Below, piece after piece: positions 6,976 to 13,901 of a stretch of DNA of 23,627 bases. Numbering within the stretch: position 1 is the stretch's first letter; every line of letters starts with the position of its first letter. The notes beneath the pieces were generated by a model. That model did not search any database. It was not told where the DNA came from and was given only the letters and a program-made list of their open reading frames with translations. The DNA lies in assembly GCA_900548285.1 (NCBI GenBank), contig URKE01000028.1:1-23627 (forward strand), written 5' to 3'. The stretch comes from an uncultured Eubacteriales bacterium. Lineage in GTDB: Bacteria > Bacillota > Clostridia > Christensenellales > Borkfalkiaceae. Made by a program: the position numbers and the translations under genes.

Positions 6976-8382
6976 ATGGCAAAAAAAGTAATGATAACTG
7001 AAACGATCCTCCGCGACGCTCATCAGTCGCAGGCGGCAACTCGTATGACAACGGAACAAATGCTTCCGATGCTCGATCAATTAGACGATATCGGGTATTA
7101 TTCTCTCGAAGCCTGGGGCGGCGCGACTTTCGATTCCTGCCTCAGATTCCTTCACGAAGACCCGTGGGAAAGACTTCGTATTCTGAAATCTCATCTCAAA
7201 AAGACGAAAATTCAGATGCTTTTAAGAGGTCAGAACCTTCTGGGTTATAAGCATTACGCCGACGACGTAGTGGAGAAGTTTATCGAATATTCGATTAAAA
7301 ACGGTGTTGACGTAATCAGAGTTTTCGATGCGTTGAACGACGTGAGAAACCTCGAAACGTCGATTAAGGCAATCAAAAAATACGGCGGAATCTGCGAAGT
7401 CGCTATTTCTTACACGACGAGCCCCGTTCATACGAACGAGTATTTCGTTAAACTCGCGAAAGAATGCGAGGCTATGGGCGCGGATAATATCTGCGTTAAG
7501 GATATGGCTAATTTGCTGTTGCCGTACACCGCTTACGAACTTATTTCCGCCCTTAAAAAGGCATTGAAACCCACGACGCTCGTTCATCTCCACACGCACA
7601 ACACCACGGGCACGGGCGATATGGTAAACCTCAAAGCCATCGAAGCGGGTTGCGATATCGTAGACACCGCATTGTCGCCTTTGGGCAACGGTACGTCGCA
7701 ACCGACCACCGAGGCGCTTGTTAAAACGCTTGAAGGTACGCCTTACGATACGGGTATCGACCTTCAGAAGATTATTCCTATCACAAATTATTTCAAAACC
7801 GTTGCGGCTGATCTCGAAAAAGCGGGATATCTTAACCCCAACGTCAGAAAAGTCGACGTGAACACGCTTGTTTATCAGGTTCCGGGCGGAATGCTTTCCA
7901 ACCTTATGAACCAACTCAAACAGCAGAACAAACTCGATAAACTCGACGACGTTTTAAAGGAAGTTCCCAACGTGAGAAAAGATTGCGGTTATCCGCCGCT
8001 CGTAACTCCTTCCAGCCAGATTGTCGGAACGCAAGCCGTTCTCAACGTTCTTTCGGGAGAAAGATATAAAATGGTTACGAAGGAATTCAAGGGGCTTTTA
8101 AAGGGCGAATACGGCAAACTTCCCGCCGAACCCGACAAAGAAGTGGTTAAAAAGGTAGTTAAAGACGAGAAAATTATCACTTGTCGCCCCGCAGACCTTA
8201 TCCAGCCCGAATTCGAGAAGTATAAAAAAGAAGTCGCCGAATATTCGGATAAGACGGAAGATATACTTTCTTACGCGCTTTTCAACGAGGTTGCAACCAA
8301 CTTCTTCAAGTGGAGACTCGCAAAAGAGCAGGGCGTCGATAAGGATATGGCAAAAAACAATAACGGGGTTTATCCCGTATGA
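6976..8382 (+). CDS. oadA: Oxaloacetate decarboxylase / transcarboxylase 5S-type carboxyltransferase (alpha, no biotin domain)
   Basis: 468 residues: the carboxyltransferase TIM barrel plus the PYC_OADA post-barrel domain, without a C-terminal biotinyl domain. Signature residues are all present: TETILRDAHQSQAATRM (8-24) with metal ligand Asp14, SLEAWGGATFD (43-53), ICVKDMANLL with Lys175 as the expected carbamylated lysine, and the metal-binding HLHTHNTTGTG (His204, His206). It should transfer the carboxyl of oxaloacetate (or the reverse from pyruvate) to the biotin of the carrier subunit. Relatives lacking the biotin domain include the transcarboxylase 5S subunit and split OadA. AAGGAG lies before the ATG. 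It ends in a 4-base ATGA overlap with surE, unusual for an energy-metabolism gene. Confidence 0.93.
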   Translation: MAKKVMITETILRDAHQSQAATRMTTEQMLPMLDQLDDIGYYSLEAWGGATFDSCLRFLHEDPWERLRILKSHLKKTKIQMLLRGQNLLGYKHYADDVVEKFIEYSIKNGVDVIRVFDALNDVRNLETSIKAIKKYGGICEVAISYTTSPVHTNEYFVKLAKECEAMGADNICVKDMANLLLPYTAYELISALKKALKPTTLVHLHTHNTTGTGDMVNLKAIEAGCDIVDTALSPLGNGTSQPTTEALVKTLEGTPYDTGIDLQKIIPITNYFKTVAADLEKAGYLNPNVRKVDVNTLVYQVPGGMLSNLMNQLKQQNKLDKLDDVLKEVPNVRKDCGYPPLVTPSSQIVGTQAVLNVLSGERYKMVTKEFKGLLKGEYGKLPAEPDKEVVKKVVKDEKIITCRPADLIQPEFEKYKKEVAEYSDKTEDILSYALFNEVATNFFKWRLAKEQGVDKDMAKNNNGVYPV

Positions 8383-9110
8383 GAATTTTGGTAACGAACG
8401 ACGACGGTATCGCGAGCGAGGGCCTGAAAACCCTCGCCTCGGTACTCGTTAAAAAAGGTCATAACGTTATCGTTGTTGCGCCGGACGGAAACCGTTCGGC
8501 ATTTTCTCATTCTTTGAGTATTCATAAAAATCTCGTTTTCACAACGCTCGGAAATAAAAACGGTTACGACGAATACACTCTCGACGGTACACCTGCCGAC
8601 TGTGTTAAATTCGCTTGTCATTATTTTGAAAAAACGCCGTTCGACCTTGTTTGTTCGGGAATAAATCTCGGCAACAATCTTGGAAGCGATACCTGTTATT
8701 CGGGTACTGTTTCCGCGGGGCTTGAAGCGAATTTTTTCGAGATAAAATCGATTGCTTTTTCCAACGTTGCGCATCACGATCAGGATTTTGCCGCCAACGC
8801 GCGCGTCATCGATAAATATTTTGAAAAATTCCTTGGAATTTCTTCTCCGGAGTACACGCTTAACGTCAATATGCCGAACGGAGAGGATAAAGGCGTAAAA
8901 CTTGCGCGGCTCGGCTCGCAGCGTTATTCCGACGAATATCAAAAAAACGACGATGGATCTTACGTTCTCACCGGCGTGCCCGTTCCTTACGATAAAGAGC
9001 GCGACAGCGACGTCGTTCTCTCCCGCGAGGGGTATGTAACCGTTACGCCGATTGTTTACGACAGAACCGCGTATTTTGCTTTAAATAACTTAAAGGAAAG
9101 TAAATTCTGA
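8379..9110 (+). CDS. surE: 5'/3'-nucleotidase SurE
   Basis: 243 residues, near the family's usual 250. The N-terminus MRILVTNDDG carries the metal ligands Asp8 and Asp9. NRSAFSHS (38-45) supplies Ser40, and SGINLGNNLG (93-102) supplies Asn96; YSGTVSAGLEA follows. SurE enzymes dephosphorylate nucleoside 5'- and 3'-monophosphates in the cytoplasm in survival and salvage functions. The start overlaps the preceding stop (ATGA) and there is no clear Shine-Dalgarno site. A short hairpin, ACGGG/CCCGT at 8363-8378, ends exactly at the ATG, so translation probably depends on coupling with the upstream gene. It overlaps the following flavoprotein start by one base (TGATG). Confidence 0.95.
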   Translation: MRILVTNDDGIASEGLKTLASVLVKKGHNVIVVAPDGNRSAFSHSLSIHKNLVFTTLGNKNGYDEYTLDGTPADCVKFACHYFEKTPFDLVCSGINLGNNLGSDTCYSGTVSAGLEANFFEIKSIAFSNVAHHDQDFAANARVIDKYFEKFLGISSPEYTLNVNMPNGEDKGVKLARLGSQRYSDEYQKNDDGSYVLTGVPVPYDKERDSDVVLSREGYVTVTPIVYDRTAYFALNNLKESKF

Positions 9111-10321
9111 TGACGACGATCGTTATCGGCGGAGGGCCTGCCGGGCTTATTTCCGCTTATTTCAGGGCTGTTCGCGGTGAAGACGTTTATCTCATCGAAA
9201 AGAACGAAAAACCCGGCAAAAAACTTTATATAACGGGCAAGGGCAGATGTAACGTCACGAACGATTGCGACGTTGACGAGTTTCTTTCAAACGTCGTCAC
9301 GAACGCAAAGTTTTTAAACGGAGCGATAAGGCGTTTTCCGCCGGAGAAATTCATGGAGTTCCTTTCTGGAAAAACAAAACTGAAAACCGAGCGGGGAAAC
9401 AGAGTTTTTCCTTTATCCGACAAGGCGAGCGACGTTACGAAGTGTCTTTGCGCTTACGCCGAAGAGGCCGGCGCGGAGATAAAACTCAACGAAAAAGTTT
9501 TGTCGATTAACGCGTCGGACGGGAAGATCGTTTCCGTCGTAACCGATAAAGCGACGTATCCTTGCGATAACGCGATCGTTTGCACGGGAGGGGTGAGTTA
9601 TCCTTCCACCGGTTCTACCGGCGACGGTTATGCGTTCGCAAAGTCTTTCGGGCATACGATAATTTCTCCGGTCGCGGCGCTTTCCGGTGTTAACTTAAAA
9701 GGCGATTTTTATAAAAATTTACAGGGATTGTCGTTGAAAAACGTCGCGATAAGCGTCGTCAACGGAAAAAAGAAAATTTATTCCGATTTCGGAGAAATGC
9801 TTTTCACGCATTTCGGCGTATCGGGACCGACGATAATTTCCGCGTCGAGTTTTATTAACAGACTTAATTTGTGCGACGTTTATATTTCGCTCGACTTAAA
9901 ACCCGCGCTCACCGAAGAACAACTCGACGCGAGAGTGTTGAGAGATTTTGAAAAATACAAAAACAAGGCTATAAAGAATTCGCTCGACGATCTTTTGCCA
10001 AAGGCGATGATACCGGTTGTCATAAAGGCAGCGGGCATAAACGGCGATATAAAAAACAATGAATTGAAAGCCGAAAACAGAAGAAAAATTGTCGCGGCGA
10101 TTAAAGATTTCAGAATGTATCCTCATTCGCTGAGAGATTTAAATGAGGCAATCGTCACTTCGGGCGGCGTTTCCGTCAAGGAAATCGATCCGAAAACCAT
10201 GGAGAGCAAACTCGTGAAAGGTTTGTTTTTTGCGGGCGAAGTTATCGATGCGGACGCGCTTACCGGGGGATTCAATATAACGATAGCGGCTTGCACGGCT
10301 TATTCTGCCGGCAATGCTTAA
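9110..10321 (+). CDS. BaiN/HI0933-family FAD-dependent oxidoreductase
   Basis: 403 residues, typical for the family. The N-terminal dinucleotide-binding motif is VIGGGPAGLISAY (about 5-17), followed by IEKNEKPGKKLYITGKGRCNVTN, the hallmark of HI0933-like flavoproteins. GGVSYPSTGSTGDGY (about 162-176), LFTHFGVSGPTI and the C-terminal ALTGGFNITIAACTAYSAG are also conserved. Family members bind FAD and are predicted NAD(P)-dependent; the physiological substrate is mostly unknown, though BaiN is tied to bile-acid dehydroxylation in some clostridia. The gene is found next to cmk in many Clostridia, so a housekeeping role is likelier here. The start overlaps the surE stop. AAAGGAAAG lies about 12 bases upstream. 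Confidence 0.93.
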   Translation: MTTIVIGGGPAGLISAYFRAVRGEDVYLIEKNEKPGKKLYITGKGRCNVTNDCDVDEFLSNVVTNAKFLNGAIRRFPPEKFMEFLSGKTKLKTERGNRVFPLSDKASDVTKCLCAYAEEAGAEIKLNEKVLSINASDGKIVSVVTDKATYPCDNAIVCTGGVSYPSTGSTGDGYAFAKSFGHTIISPVAALSGVNLKGDFYKNLQGLSLKNVAISVVNGKKKIYSDFGEMLFTHFGVSGPTIISASSFINRLNLCDVYISLDLKPALTEEQLDARVLRDFEKYKNKAIKNSLDDLLPKAMIPVVIKAAGINGDIKNNELKAENRRKIVAAIKDFRMYPHSLRDLNEAIVTSGGVSVKEIDPKTMESKLVKGLFFAGEVIDADALTGGFNITIAACTAYSAGNA

Positions 10322-10325
10322 AGAA

Positions 10326-10351
10326 CCGCATTCGGTTGCAACCGAACGCGG
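10326..10351. repeat. Strong hairpin between the flavoprotein gene and cmk
   Basis: Arms CCGC-A-TTCGGTT (10326-10337) and AACCGAA-C-GCGG (10340-10351) pair over 11 of 12 positions around a GC centre; the one mismatch is A10330/C10347. It starts 5 bases after the flavoprotein stop and ends 6 bases before the AGGAGG of cmk. No T-tract follows on either strand, so it is not a standard terminator. It may stabilise or process the mRNA or insulate cmk translation. Confidence 0.75.
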
Positions 10352-10365
10352 CAAAAGGAGGAGAA

Positions 10366-11025
10366 ATGTTAAATATTGCGCTTGACGGACCAGCCGGAAG
10401 CGGAAAGAGCACCGTCGCGAAAATAATCGCAAACAAACTGAATATATTATATCTGGATACGGGCGCTATGTACAGAGCGTGCGCTCTGAAGTGTCTGCTT
10501 TCGGGTGTAGACGTGAAAGACGGGGCTGCCGTCGAAAATATAATGCGTAACGTCGACGTGCGCGTGGAATATAAAAACGGCTCGCAGGTCACCTTGCTCG
10601 ACGGAAAAGACGTTTCTGCGGATATAAGGAAGCCCGAAGTGTCGATGCTTGCATCCGCAGTTTCGGCGCACAGAGTAGTTCGCGAAAAAATGGTCGACCT
10701 GCAAAGAAAAGTCGCAAAGGGTATGGATTGCGTTCTTGACGGGAGAGATATCGGTTCAAACGTTCTGCCCGACGCGAAATATAAATTTTATATAACGGCG
10801 GACAGCAAAGTAAGGGCGGAAAGGCGTTATAAAGAACTTGCGGAGCGCGGAACGCCCGTTGATTTCGATAAACTTCACGAGGAAATTGTTCAGCGCGATT
10901 ATAACGATTCCCACAGAGAATTCGCTCCGCTCAAACAGTGCGACGACGCGAAACTGATCGACACTTCGGATCTCACGATTGACGAAGTTGTTCAAACGAT
11001 ATTAAACGACGTAAAAAAAGGTTAA
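10366..11025 (+). CDS. cmk: Cytidylate kinase
   Basis: 219 residues, the normal length. It phosphorylates CMP and dCMP with ATP in the cytoplasm. The P-loop is LDGPAGSGKSTVAK near the N-terminus. LYLDTGAMYRA follows and matches the CMP-binding pattern, and VLDGRDIGSNVLPDAKYKFY (about 127-146) carries the conserved DGRDIG. RAERRYKELAERG forms the lid region with arginines, and QRDYNDSHREFAPL is the conserved C-terminal motif. The ATG at 10366 follows AGGAGG at ideal spacing; a longer in-frame extension upstream is rejected because it reads through the hairpin. The gene sits 4 bases before plsC. Confidence 0.97.
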   Translation: MLNIALDGPAGSGKSTVAKIIANKLNILYLDTGAMYRACALKCLLSGVDVKDGAAVENIMRNVDVRVEYKNGSQVTLLDGKDVSADIRKPEVSMLASAVSAHRVVREKMVDLQRKVAKGMDCVLDGRDIGSNVLPDAKYKFYITADSKVRAERRYKELAERGTPVDFDKLHEEIVQRDYNDSHREFAPLKQCDDAKLIDTSDLTIDEVVQTILNDVKKG

Positions 11026-11029
11026 GAAT

Positions 11030-11644
11030 ATGTTTAAATTGCTTATCTGGATTATCCTGCCTTTTTATAAATTATTATATTTGCCAAAGGTGAAAGGCAA
11101 AGAAAATCTGCCGAAAAACAGTGGATTTGTCGTTGTGTGCAACCACTTTGCGAAGGTTGATGCCTTTATGATGGTTGACCTTTTCAAAAAAAAGATTAAT
11201 TTCATGGCGAAAAAAGAGTGGTTCGACACAAAATTTAAAAACAAACTGTTCAGGTGGCTGGGCGCTATTCCGGTCGACAGAGAAAAAGCCGATTTCACGT
11301 CGATAAAAACCTGCCTTAAAATTCTTAAAGACGATAAACCGCTCGTTATTTTTCCGGAGGGAACGAGAAATAAGGTCAACACCGAACTTCAGGAAATCCA
11401 CGGCGGCGCGAACCTTATCGCGTTCAAAGCCGGCGTGCCGATTGTTCCTGTCGCTATGAATAAAAAATTCAAAGTGTTCGGAAAAAACAGAGTATATATA
11501 GGCAAACCGTACACTCTCGATGAGTTCAAGGGCGAAAAATTCACCGCCGAACTCGGTGACAAACTCAACGCCATAATGCGTGAAAAGATTGAAGAATGTA
11601 TCGCGGAAGCGCAGAAAGAGGATAAAAAAGGTAAAAGAAAGTGA
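11030..11644 (+). CDS. plsC: 1-acyl-sn-glycerol-3-phosphate acyltransferase
   Basis: 204 residues, a compact PlsC. It acylates lysophosphatidate to phosphatidate at the inner face of the membrane. Block I is NHFAKVD with the catalytic HX4D (His39, Asp44). PVDREKAD (81-88) corresponds to block II, and the substrate-binding FPEGTRNK lies at 108-115. GVPIVPVAM is the conserved block IV. A hydrophobic N-terminus (LLIWIILPFYKLLYL) suggests membrane association. The tail is Lys-rich. Four bases separate it from cmk, and its TGA overlaps the GTG of the ispH fusion by 4 bases (GTGA). Confidence 0.95.
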   Translation: MFKLLIWIILPFYKLLYLPKVKGKENLPKNSGFVVVCNHFAKVDAFMMVDLFKKKINFMAKKEWFDTKFKNKLFRWLGAIPVDREKADFTSIKTCLKILKDDKPLVIFPEGTRNKVNTELQEIHGGANLIAFKAGVPIVPVAMNKKFKVFGKNRVYIGKPYTLDEFKGEKFTAELGDKLNAIMREKIEECIAEAQKEDKKGKRK

Positions 11645-13746
11645 AAGTGGTTCTCGCAAAAAACAGCGGCTTTTGCATGGGTGTTCGCCGCGCGGTGGAC
11701 GCCGCTAAGAAAACTTTCGGAGAGGGCGTGTATATTCTCGGGGAGATAATTCATAACGAAAGCGTTACGAACGAGATTAAAAAACTCGGCACCAGGATTA
11801 TCGAAAGCCCCGACGAAATCGACGGCGGAACGGTCATTATACGTTCGCACGGCGTCGGGAAAGACGTTTATGACAAACTTAAATCGAAAAACGTCGAAAT
11901 AATCGATTGCACGTGTCCTTTTGTTCTGAAAATTCACAATATCGTGCAGAAATACCACTCGCTCGGTTACAGGATTTTTATCACGGGCGAAAAGGATCAT
12001 CCAGAAGTGGAAGGGATAAACGGCTGGTGCGAAAACTCGGCTATCGTCATAGACGAAGATTACGAAACCGTCGAACCGGGCGTCGACGACAGAATTTGTC
12101 TTGTTTCGCAAACCACCTATTCCGAAACGCGTTTTAAAAAAATTTTAGAATTTTTTAGTAAAAAAACTGTTAAAACGCTTGAAGTTTTTAAAACAATTTG
12201 TTATACTACAAGAGAGCGTCAAGAAGAGGCAGAAATATTGTCGAAAACCTGTGATGCAATGGTAGTAGTCGGTGGCAAACATAGTAGCAATACTAAGAAA
12301 CTGATGAGAATTTGTCAAGGAAATTGCGAAAACGTATATTTCATTTCAAATCCTGATGAGCTCAATTACAAAAATTTTATAAAGTATAAAAAGGTAGGTA
12401 TTGTTGCAGGGGCATCGACGCCCGACGAACAATCAATGGAGGTTTTCAGTAACATGGAAGAAACTACAGAAGTAAAAAGTTCAAGCACTATGGAAGAGGC
12501 TATGTCCGCTATGGGCGACAGTCAGCCTAAATTCAGAATCGGTCAGAAGATAGTGGCGACTATTTCGGCTGCTACGGACGATGGTCTTGCTTTGTATATT
12601 AACAACACAAAGAAAGAAATTATGCTCCCGAAAGAAGAAATGACTTGCGAGAGTTATAATAAGGCCGATTACGCTTCGAAAGTCGGCGAAGACATCGAAG
12701 TAATGATAGTGGAACTTAACCCCGTTAAATTGTCCGAAAAAGCAATCGTTGCTCAGAAAGAAGAAGAAGAAGCAATCGCAAAAATTGCCGACGGCGAAAT
12801 CTTCACCGTTACCTGCACGGGTTCCAACAAGGGCGGCCTTACCGCTAAATTCGGCAGTTATGACGTTTTCATTCCTTCTTCTCAGATTAGAATCGGTTTC
12901 GTAAAAGATCTCGATAAATTCGTCGGAAAGACTTTAAGACTTAAAGCCGAAAAAGTTGAAAATCAAGGCAGAAGAAAGCAGATCGTCGGATCCCAGAGAG
13001 TTATTCTCGAAGCCGAAAAAGCGGAAAGAGATGCGGCTAAGGCTAAAAAGGAAGAGGAATTCTTCTCCTCGATCAACGAAGGCGACGTCGTTACCGGTAC
13101 GGTAGTAAGATTCGCTGCGTTCGGCGCGTTTGTAGACGTAAACGGATTCGATTGCCTTGCTCATATTTCCGACCTTAGTTGGACCAACGCTAAAACTCCT
13201 GCCGACGTTCTTGAAATCGGTAAGCAGTATGAATTCAAAGTGTTGAAATGCGATAAGGAAACCAAGAAGGTTTCTCTCGGATATAAACAACTTCAGCCGA
13301 AGCCCTGGCAACTTGCCGCCGATAAGTATTCTATCGGCGAAACCGTAAAAGGTAAAGTCGTAAGAATTGTAAGTTTCGGCGCGTTCGTTGAGGTTGAAAA
13401 GGGAATCGACGGACTTGTTCACGTTTCTCAGATTTCTCACGAATGGCTTGAAAATCCCACCTCTGTTCTTAAAGTCGGAGATGAGGTTGAGGCTAAGATT
13501 CTCGATATGGACGTAGAGAAAGAGAAGATGACTCTTTCGATCAAAGCTCTTACTCCCGCTCCCGAGGGCGTTGCTCCCAGAAGAAGAGAGAGAAAAGAAG
13601 AGGGTGAATCTGCCGAAGGCGAAGAAAAGCCCAGAAGAGAAAGAAGAAGAGATGCAAGACCTGCTCAGGACGACGATGAACCCAGAGAATGGACCGAAGG
13701 CGGCGTAAGCGGTATTTCGCTCGGAGATCTTATCAATAAAGACTAA
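11641..13746 (+). CDS. ispH-rpsA: Fusion of HMBPP reductase (IspH) with ribosomal protein S1
   Basis: 701 residues. Residues 1 to about 265 are IspH, the last enzyme of the MEP isoprenoid pathway. The [4Fe-4S] cysteines are Cys12 (NSGFCMGV), Cys92 (DCTCPF) and Cys187 (TICYTT). Substrate residues His38, His70, His120 and Glu122 (DHPEVEG), SSNT (215-218) and GAST (257-260) are intact. From about residue 290 four S1 RNA-binding domains follow; the third and fourth are the most canonical (FAAFGAFVDV, VSFGAFVEVEKGIDGLVHVS). The last 60 residues are a charged Arg/Glu-rich tail ending SLGDLINKD. Such fusions are known in Clostridia. GTG start overlapping plsC. An internal GGAGG plus ATG at residue 272 could also yield S1 alone. 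Bases 12121-12420 have unusually low GC. Confidence 0.96.
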   Translation: MKVVLAKNSGFCMGVRRAVDAAKKTFGEGVYILGEIIHNESVTNEIKKLGTRIIESPDEIDGGTVIIRSHGVGKDVYDKLKSKNVEIIDCTCPFVLKIHNIVQKYHSLGYRIFITGEKDHPEVEGINGWCENSAIVIDEDYETVEPGVDDRICLVSQTTYSETRFKKILEFFSKKTVKTLEVFKTICYTTRERQEEAEILSKTCDAMVVVGGKHSSNTKKLMRICQGNCENVYFISNPDELNYKNFIKYKKVGIVAGASTPDEQSMEVFSNMEETTEVKSSSTMEEAMSAMGDSQPKFRIGQKIVATISAATDDGLALYINNTKKEIMLPKEEMTCESYNKADYASKVGEDIEVMIVELNPVKLSEKAIVAQKEEEEAIAKIADGEIFTVTCTGSNKGGLTAKFGSYDVFIPSSQIRIGFVKDLDKFVGKTLRLKAEKVENQGRRKQIVGSQRVILEAEKAERDAAKAKKEEEFFSSINEGDVVTGTVVRFAAFGAFVDVNGFDCLAHISDLSWTNAKTPADVLEIGKQYEFKVLKCDKETKKVSLGYKQLQPKPWQLAADKYSIGETVKGKVVRIVSFGAFVEVEKGIDGLVHVSQISHEWLENPTSVLKVGDEVEAKILDMDVEKEKMTLSIKALTPAPEGVAPRRRERKEEGESAEGEEKPRRERRRDARPAQDDDEPREWTEGGVSGISLGDLINKD
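12121..12420 (+). other. AT-rich mosaic segment inside ispH
   Basis: By hand count 97 of 300 bases are G or C (32%), against 48-53% in the two 60-base lines just upstream. Codons rare elsewhere in the block (AGT, CAA, GTA, TTA, ACT, GGT, AAT) dominate, while the reading frame and the IspH motifs it encodes (Cys187, SSNT, GAST) are preserved. This fits replacement by recombination with a relative of different base composition. Strong local selection or an assembly chimera are alternatives. Confidence 0.6.
12438..12456 (+). promoter_or_regulatory. Internal ribosome binding site for an S1-only product
   Basis: GGAGG at 12438-12442 is followed after 11 bases by an in-frame ATG at 12454 (residue 272), exactly where the IspH part ends. 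The residues that follow, MEETTEV then STMEEAM, resemble the natural N-terminus of free-standing clostridial S1 proteins. Independent initiation could allow more S1 than IspH to be made. The spacing is a little long. Confidence 0.5.
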
Positions 13747-13758
13747 TTCTAAAATATT

Positions 13759-13786
13759 AAAGAGCCTGCTATGCAGGCTCTTTTTT
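13759..13786 (+). terminator. Rho-independent terminator after ispH-rpsA
   Basis: A perfect 9-bp stem AGAGCCTGC (13761-13769) with GCAGGCTCT (13773-13781), loop TAT, followed by five more T's. It begins 12 bases after the stop codon and closes the 3359-13746 block. Confidence 0.95.
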
Positions 13787-13818
13787 AATGATTATTAAAT
13801 TTAAACGACAGAAAGAAG

Positions 13819-13863
13819 GCCGCCTTGCGTTATTCTGAGAAATCAAAGAATACGCAAGGCGGC
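13819..13863 (-). terminator. Long hairpin, probable terminator of the minus-strand P-type ATPase gene
   Basis: GGC-rich arms at 13819-13836 and 13847-13863 pair over 17 bp with a single bulged T (13831) and a 10-base loop. Read on the minus strand it lies 39 bases after the ATPase stop and is followed by a pyrimidine-rich tail (CTTCTTTCTGTC), a weak U-tract. On the plus strand no T-tract follows. It may instead be a mobile palindromic element or an mRNA-stabilising structure. Confidence 0.6.
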
Positions 13864-13901
13864 GATTTAATGTTGCAATTACTGATTTTATCGCGTCGGA
13901 A

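Noticed and set aside
10291..10365. N-terminal extension of cytidylate kinase by 25 residues
   Set aside because: It overlaps the flavoprotein end and translates through the hairpin. AGGAGG directly precedes the ATG at 10366, where the family N-terminus begins.
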